NCBI GenBank assembly: GCA_002753305.1
Contig: PEAC01000020.1
Location: forward strand, 1 to 36,501
DNA: 36,501 bases
Reading direction: 5' to 3'
Origin: Nitrospirae bacterium MYbin6
Lineage (GTDB): Bacteria; Nitrospirota; Thermodesulfovibrionia; Thermodesulfovibrionales; Magnetobacteriaceae
The notes beneath the pieces were generated by a model. The model was not told the origin of the DNA. It worked only from the letters and a program-made list of their open reading frames with translations, and made no database searches. How positions within the stretch are numbered: the first letter of the stretch is position 1; every line of letters begins with the position of its first letter. This document shows, one piece after another, positions 35,742 through 36,501 of this stretch. Position numbers and translations under genes: made by a program.

Positions 35742-36194
35742 CTACTCGGCCGTAACTTCAACGATTATCTGGGCATGTACGTTTGGATGAATCTTGATTT
35801 TGACCGCATGTTCCCCGATTCTCTTTATATGTGTATCGAGGAGGATTTTCCTTTTATCAATGTCAAAACCCAATGCCGACAGGCCTTCGGAGATGTCCTT
35901 TGTCGTAATGGATCCGAAGAGTTTACCCTCTTCGCCAGCCTTTGCCGTAAGGAGGAGCCTCTGAGATGAGAGTTTTGCGGCCATGTTATCGGCGCTCACC
36001 TTGAGTTTCTTCAGTTTTTCGGCGATATTTCGTTTTTCGTGTTCAAGCATCTTGAGGTTGCGGGTATTTGCCTCAACGGCCAGATTTTTAGGCAGGAGAT
36101 AGTTCCTGGCGTAACCTCTGGCTACGTTTACAATTGCCCCCATGTCGCCCAGATTGGCAACTTCCTCTTTGAGAATGACCTTCGTTAACTTCAT
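35742..36194 (-). CDS. rplI: 50S ribosomal protein L9
   Basis: A 150-aa protein of normal length. The N-terminal rRNA-binding domain (MKLTKVILKEEVANLGDMG and the signature VNVARGYARNYLLPKNLA) is followed by a long connecting helix (about 45-78) and the C-terminal domain (GKLFGSITTKDI). AAGGAG lies seven bases before the ATG. It is probably co-transcribed with dnaB. Confidence 0.97.
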   Translation of the reverse strand: MKLTKVILKEEVANLGDMGAIVNVARGYARNYLLPKNLAVEANTRNLKMLEHEKRNIAEKLKKLKVSADNMAAKLSSQRLLLTAKAGEEGKLFGSITTKDISEGLSALGFDIDKRKILLDTHIKRIGEHAVKIKIHPNVHAQIIVEVTAE

Positions 36195-36235
36195 CGGGAT
36201 ACTCCTTATAATTTAAACTTCCAGATTATACAGGT

Positions 36236-36266
36236 AGTATAGCATAACTGAGCAGTTTTATTTCAA
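36236..36266 (-). promoter_or_regulatory. weak promoter candidate for rplI
   Basis: Minus-strand TTGAAA (36261-36266), a long 19-base spacer, then TATACT (36236-36241) with an upstream TG (extended -10 style). Confidence 0.3.
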
Positions 36267-36313
36267 GATAAAAAATTAACCCAGGTTTACGGGCCAGTGA
36301 GAGATAAACAAGA

Positions 36314-36396
36314 TTACTTTTGAAGAACAAGGCGGAAACCTATGTAGTTGAATTTGCCTCTGTAGTCGTCATAGCTCCTCCCAGTACATGTCATGT
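36314..36396 (-). CDS. 3' exon of an FGE/sulfatase-modifying-factor (SUMF1-type) gene
   Basis: Reading the minus strand away from the intron end, two bases complete a split codon, then 26 codons end in TAA (36314-36316). The peptide MTCTGRSYDDYRGKFNYIGF (then RLVLQK) matches the extreme C-terminus of formylglycine-generating-enzyme/C-type-lectin-like proteins, where a (R)C...R motif is followed by GFRLV. The rest of the gene lies beyond the window on the far side of the intron. If the intron splices, the protein is intact; if not, the gene is broken. Confidence 0.7.
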
Positions 36397-36501
36397 ATCG
36401 AGTAGGAGGCAGGTGATTATTTCACCTGCCGACCTCTCACACCACCGTACGTGCCGTTCGGCATACGGCGGTTCGTAAGTAATAAAGACTCGTAAGCATT
36501 A
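36397..36501 (-). mobile_element. group II intron, 3' end (partial)
   Basis: The minus strand carries the last about 105 bases of a group II intron: a canonical domain V, a domain VI hairpin and the terminus CTACTCGAT at 36397-36405. The 5' part, including any reverse transcriptase/maturase gene, is outside the window. The intron sits in the sense orientation within the FGE-type gene. Confidence 0.8.
36401..36474 (-). ncRNA. group II intron domains V and VI
   Basis: Domain V (core 36441-36472): a nine-pair lower stem ACCGCCGTA/TACGGTGGT carrying a CGC-type catalytic triad, a two-base CG bulge, an upper stem TGCC/GGCA and a GAAC tetraloop. Domain VI (36401-36437): a hairpin GGCAGGTGA/TCACCTGCC over a GAG/CTC base pairing, leaving a bulged A seven bases from the intron end as the likely branch point. 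Confidence 0.8.

Noticed and set aside
36271..36300. Terminator after the FGE exon
   Set aside because: The minus strand has a T-run, but the preceding stem (GCCC/GGGT) is only about four pairs.
36314..36501. Diversity-generating retroelement variable region
   Set aside because: FGE-like C-termini are common targets of such systems, but no template repeat or adenine-rich variable codons are visible, and the adjoining RNA is clearly group II domain V/VI.

Overview
The window looks like a piece of an environmental Gram-negative chromosome. It has moderate GC, very dense two-component signalling, many ATGA-type gene overlaps, several GTG/TTG starts, a CCA-encoded tRNA and scattered palindromic REP-like repeats. 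Nitrospirota or a delta-proteobacterial relative would fit, but no phylogenetic marker here is decisive, so that is a guess. There is no prophage, CRISPR array or complete insertion sequence. Two mobile traces are visible: a small element with 21-bp terminal inverted repeats (4456-4670) and the 3' end of a group II intron at the right edge.

Region 1 (235-21083) is a signalling island. On the minus strand, a membrane histidine kinase overlaps a receiver-PAS-kinase (4373 down to 235). On the plus strand, two back-to-back operons follow. The first (4785-13920) has a membrane hybrid kinase with three receiver modules, a CheR methyltransferase, a receiver-less CheB methylesterase and a 1336-aa receiver/multi-PAS/GAF kinase. 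The second (14126-21083) has a PocR-domain multi-PAS kinase, a single-domain receiver, a PAS kinase-receiver hybrid and a receiver-HD-GYP c-di-GMP phosphodiesterase. By my count the island holds about 18 PAS domains and 8 receiver modules, one of them degenerate, but no DNA-binding output domain. Its visible outputs are protein methylation/demethylation and c-di-GMP hydrolysis. Chemoreceptors, CheA and CheW are absent.

Region 2 (21130-32391) has tRNA-Val(UAC) with its own sigma70-like promoter. On the minus strand follow a site-2-protease-type membrane metallopeptidase, a probable dual-OB protein, two DUF488 proteins, a 1038-aa protein I do not recognise, a cyclic-nucleotide-binding-fold protein, a PilB/GspE ATPase with a MshEN-type (c-di-GMP-binding class) N-terminus, a second cyclic-nucleotide-fold protein and a RecD2 helicase. 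A promoter ahead of the ATPase could drive a polycistron down to the dual-OB gene. The unknown protein, the DUF488 pair and the dual-OB gene form the least described block in the window.

Region 3 (32395-36501) is mostly housekeeping: a MazG-like pyrophosphohydrolase and a macrodomain protein (plus strand), then a MEMO/AmrB protein, DnaB helicase and ribosomal protein L9 (minus strand). At the edge, the last 26 codons of an FGE/sulfatase-modifying-factor gene abut domains V and VI of a group II intron, so the intron interrupts that gene just before its conserved C-terminal motif.

A speculative thread links regions 1 and 2: sensory kinases could tune an HD-GYP phosphodiesterase whose c-di-GMP pool is read by the MshEN-type pilus ATPase encoded about 8 kb away.
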